DNA from: an uncultured Eubacteriales bacterium
Lineage (GTDB): Bacteria; Bacillota; Clostridia; Christensenellales; UBA1242
Assembly: GCA_902796285.1 (NCBI GenBank)
Contig: CADBOH010000089.1
Span: forward strand, 1 to 5,476
Direction of reading: 5' to 3'
Length of the DNA stretch: 5,476 bases
This document shows, piece after piece, positions 5,476-5,476 of the stretch (within the stretch, counting starts at the first letter, position 1; the number at the start of each line of letters is the position of its first letter). A model generated the notes under the pieces. It did not search any database. It saw only the letters and a program-made list of their open reading frames with translations, and had not been told where the DNA came from. The position numbers were made by a program, and so were the translations under genes.

Positions 5476-5476
5476 T

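Noticed and set aside
1..5476. Mobile element, CRISPR array, toxin-antitoxin pair or defence system
   Set aside because: No direct repeat arrays, transposase or integrase motifs, or unexplained small gene pairs were seen; all sizeable gaps are short promoter regions.

Overview
The window is a compact, very AT-rich bacterial chromosomal segment. It carries five protein genes, one tRNA gene, short promoter regions and a shared terminator. The paired DnaB/DnaD-like primosome protein and DnaI-like helicase loader, the AGGAG-type ribosome binding sites, the sigma-A type promoters and the low GC all point to a Bacillota (Firmicutes) genome, probably an uncultured Clostridia-like lineage. Trp is written TGG, stops are TAA or TAG, and the tRNA-Trp has a CCA anticodon, so nothing suggests TGA recoding.

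Layout, left to right. Positions 71-1543 (minus) encode a lipid-anchored M1-family zinc aminopeptidase. A 103-bp divergent intergenic region follows, with back-to-back promoters whose -35 boxes lie on the same bases and a 20-bp near-perfect palindrome that includes the peptidase start codon. Positions 1647-4003 (plus) form a two-gene replication-initiation operon: a DnaB/DnaD-like protein with a winged-helix N-terminus and what looks like four tandem DDBH2-type units, then an AAA+ DnaI-type helicase loader with a Cys zinc-binding module. The genes are 8 nt apart and the loader's Shine-Dalgarno overlaps the upstream stop codon. A short hairpin (4003-4026) terminates this operon and the convergent pair arriving on the minus strand. 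That pair (minus, 5240 to 4025) is an NT5C-like HAD nucleotidase followed by a metallo-beta-lactamase-fold hydrolase, overlapping by 26 nt and read from an extended -10 promoter. The right edge has a tRNA-Trp gene with encoded CCA and a near-consensus promoter; the window ends one base after the tRNA.

The two plus-strand genes work together: in Bacillus subtilis the neighbouring dnaB and dnaI products recruit and load the replicative helicase at oriC and at restart sites. The two minus-strand hydrolases are probably cytosolic small-molecule enzymes with unknown substrates. I found no mobile element, CRISPR array, phage gene or defence system. The window is mostly housekeeping. The points most worth checking are the four-unit architecture of the primosome protein, a five-cysteine substitution at the metal site of the MBL hydrolase, and the start-codon palindrome of the aminopeptidase.
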